NCBI RefSeq assembly: GCF_016428585.1
Contig: NZ_JAELVR010000009.1
Location: forward strand, 1-64,000
DNA from: Sedimentitalea arenosa
Lineage (GTDB): Bacteria; Pseudomonadota; Alphaproteobacteria; Rhodobacterales; Rhodobacteraceae
Reading direction: 5' to 3'
DNA: 64,000 nt
Below, in pieces: positions 62,038 to 64,000 of the stretch. A program made the position numbers and the translations under genes. The notes beneath the pieces are model-generated. The model was not told where the DNA came from. It worked only from the letters and a program-made list of their open reading frames with translations, and ran no database searches. Position 1 is the stretch's first letter; every line of letters starts with the position of its first letter.

Positions 62038-64000
62038 ATGGCTGACTACAAACCCTTCGCCGACTCGCGCGTATGGCTGGAGGGTGATTTCCGGTGGCCC
62101 GGCCCGGCTGGCGAGAATGGGCCCAACCTCTACCAGGCGATTGTCCACGAGGGGCTGAGCAAGCTGACAGAAACCACGCTTTTACTGCGCTCGGGGACCG
62201 AGCATGTGGATCTGAAATCGCTTCTGGGCCAATCCGTGCGCGTTCACCTGATGGCCCAGGACGACAGCCAGAGAGTTTTCAGCGGGATGTGCATCTCGGC
62301 CGAAAGCCTGGGCTATCGCGACGGCTTGCACAACTATGTGCTGGAACTGCGCCCCTGGTTGTGGCGGCTGACCTTGACCCGCGATTGCAGGATCTTCCAG
62401 GAGATGACCGCGGTCGAGATCATCAAGAAGATCTTTTCCGACGGAGGGTTCGCGGACTACGAGAGCAAGCTGAAGGAAACCTACGCCAAGCGCACTTACT
62501 GCGTGCAATATCGTGAAAGCGACTATGATTTCATTTGCCGCCTGATGGAAGAGGAAGGCATCTATTTCTTCTTCCACAATACCCCCAACGGCAGCGGTGT
62601 CGAAAAGCTGATCCTGTGCGACCGGACCAGCGCCCACGCGGCGGTTCCCGGGCACGGGACCATTCCCTACAACGCCCGCCATTCGGCCGAAGGCGCAGGC
62701 ACCAGCCGCGAGGATCATATCGCGGAGTGGACCGAGCTGGACAACGCGACGGCTGGCAAGGTGCTGCTCAGCGACTACGACTTCATGAACCCGACTGGGG
62801 ATCTGCTGGTCAATCACTCCGTTCCCGGCGGCCACAAGCACGACGCCGCTGAGAGGTTCGATTATCCGGGCCATCACAGGGTCGCGGACGATCACCCGGC
62901 CTCGACCGACCTGGGCGAGAAACGGGCGCAGGTCCGCATCCAGGCCGAGGCTGTGCGCCAGGACCAGTTTCGCGCCGCTTCCAACGTGCGCGCTCTGGCG
63001 GTAGGGCAGACCTTCAAGCTGAAGGATCATCCCGATTATCACTTCAACGAGGATTACCTCGTGATCTCGGCCAGCCATTACCTGCAGGACATGAACTACT
63101 ACAAGGCGTCCGAAGGGCGTCGTGACCTTGTCGCGCTGAGCGAACCCTTTCCCGAGACCATGGCCAAGGATGCCTACGCGTGCACCTTCCATGCGATCGG
63201 CAAACTGGTGCCCTTCCGCGCGCCGCTGGTCACGCCCTGGCCCGAAATCGCCGGTCTTCAGACCGCCACCGTTGTCGGTCCGAACGACGAGGAGATCTAC
63301 ACCGATGACGAAGGCCGCATAAAGGTCAAGTTCCATTGGGACCGCAACCCGGCGACCAAGAAACCCGAGGAACTGACCTGTTGGGTTCGGGTCGTCACCC
63401 CCTGGTCAGGGACCGATTGGGGCATGGTTGCGCTGCCGCGCACGGGCCAGGAGGTGGTGGTTCAATTCGAGGAGGGCGACCCCGACCGCCCGATCTGCAC
63501 CGGAATGCTCTACAACAAGCCGAAGAAGCCCGCCTACAAGTTCCCGGATGACAAGACCCAGTTGGGCATCCGCACCAAGTCCTCGCCCAAGGGCGGCGAG
63601 ACGGACTACAACGAACTGATGTTCGAGGACAAGAAGGGCTCAGAGCTGATGCGCGTGCAGGCGCAGAAGGACCATATCGCCCTTGTCAAAGATCGCTCTG
63701 TCGTCACCATCGGTCTGGACAAACACGAGATGGTCGAGACCTTTAAGGGGAACAGCGAAATCAAGGAAGACGTCAAGGACGGCAGTCTCTGGGAGGTGAT
63801 CAAGGCGAATGTCACCCGCATCATCAACGAAGGCAACCACGAATTCACCATCAAGAAGGGCGACGAGAAACTGAAGCTGGAAACAGGCAGTCAGACGCTC
63901 GAGATCAAGAAGGACAAGACCCAGACCATCGAGGGCAAGCACACCAAGACGATCACAGGCAATGACGCCACCACGGTCAAGACCGGCGACATGACGATCG
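62038..64000 (+). CDS. vgrG: T6SS spike protein VgrG (TssI), C-terminus beyond the window
   Basis: 654 residues are visible and the frame runs off the right edge. The protein begins MADYKPFADSRVWLEGDFRW and has the phage gp27-like part (YVLELRPWLWRLTLTRDCRI, VQYRESDYDFICRLMEEEGI) and the gp5-like OB-fold part (VGPNDEEIYTDDEGRIKVKF, FHWDRNP). A repetitive lysine- and threonine-rich region follows (EIKKDKTQTIEGKHTKTITG), which should form the trimeric beta-helix needle. AAGGGGG precedes the ATG. A C-terminal effector domain, if any, would lie outside. It follows the fusion gene by 51 bases. Confidence 0.93.
   Translation, partial: MADYKPFADSRVWLEGDFRWPGPAGENGPNLYQAIVHEGLSKLTETTLLLRSGTEHVDLKSLLGQSVRVHLMAQDDSQRVFSGMCISAESLGYRDGLHNYVLELRPWLWRLTLTRDCRIFQEMTAVEIIKKIFSDGGFADYESKLKETYAKRTYCVQYRESDYDFICRLMEEEGIYFFFHNTPNGSGVEKLILCDRTSAHAAVPGHGTIPYNARHSAEGAGTSREDHIAEWTELDNATAGKVLLSDYDFMNPTGDLLVNHSVPGGHKHDAAERFDYPGHHRVADDHPASTDLGEKRAQVRIQAEAVRQDQFRAASNVRALAVGQTFKLKDHPDYHFNEDYLVISASHYLQDMNYYKASEGRRDLVALSEPFPETMAKDAYACTFHAIGKLVPFRAPLVTPWPEIAGLQTATVVGPNDEEIYTDDEGRIKVKFHWDRNPATKKPEELTCWVRVVTPWSGTDWGMVALPRTGQEVVVQFEEGDPDRPICTGMLYNKPKKPAYKFPDDKTQLGIRTKSSPKGGETDYNELMFEDKKGSELMRVQAQKDHIALVKDRSVVTIGLDKHEMVETFKGNSEIKEDVKDGSLWEVIKANVTRIINEGNHEFTIKKGDEKLKLETGSQTLEIKKDKTQTIEGKHTKTITGNDATTVKTGDMTI

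Overview
The window is GC-rich chromosomal DNA from an alphaproteobacterium, most likely a member of the Rhodobacterales (Roseobacter group). The reasons are the alphaproteobacterial type SOS box (GAAC-N7-GAAC), DUF2794, the PaaX plus TetR phenylacetate arrangement, a post-gene hairpin/'GGAGTATTTG' repeat that I recall as common in that order, and the general codon use. No rRNA, tRNA, CRISPR array, insertion sequence or intact prophage was seen. Both ends of the window cut genes: a class III alcohol dehydrogenase at the left and a VgrG at the right.

Region 1 (1-24.7 kb) is mostly metabolic and regulatory. It holds an SOS-controlled imuB without imuA or dnaE2 beside it, a Ca/Na antiporter, and a phenylacetate catabolism cluster (a TetR regulator, paaK, paaJ and paaI on the minus strand; paaZ and paaX on the plus strand) with a palindromic operator in the divergent gap. 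Next come DUF2794, a C40 peptidase, an M17 aminopeptidase, a beta carbonic anhydrase, asd, an MFS transporter, a DUF3095 cyclase-like protein, an HpaI-type aldolase, an aromatic amino acid decarboxylase and HpaR. The region ends with a copA-cueR copper module whose promoter is a textbook MerR-type site (19-bp spacer, perfect 6-bp arms).

Region 2 (24.7-39.3 kb) is an exopolysaccharide locus. On the minus strand are an outer-membrane barrel, a Wza-like export protein, a tyrosine-kinase-like ATPase, a Wzz-like chain-length protein and an ExeA-type ATPase. Divergent from these are a polyprenyl-phosphate sugar transferase and a large TPR lipoprotein. The architecture resembles exosortase/PEP-CTERM polysaccharide loci, but no exosortase is seen. 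A rhomboid protease, a secreted protein of unknown function, a coupled pair of small Ig-like and hypothetical genes and a UDP-sugar epimerase follow.

Region 3 (39.4-64 kb) is the unusual part: a type VI secretion (T6SS) locus flanked by an envelope module. The envelope module has a YceI-OmpA fusion, a secreted caspase with a C-terminal CxxCH motif, a TonB-like transducer carrying a DUF4384 head, two ExbD proteins, one ExbB, a small secreted protein and an acidic coiled-coil protein. Divergent from it runs tssA-tssB-tssC-hcp-tagJ-tssE-tssF-tssG-tssH, then a bacterial voltage-gated sodium channel with a TLESWSM filter, then a 1079-residue sheath fusion (TssB, a long repeat-rich acidic linker, a second small-sheath-like domain and a shortened TssC domain), then vgrG. 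TssJ, K, L and M are not in the window and presumably lie downstream. The channel and the sheath fusion overlap by 4 bases and so look translationally coupled. This pairing is the best candidate for an undescribed system here.
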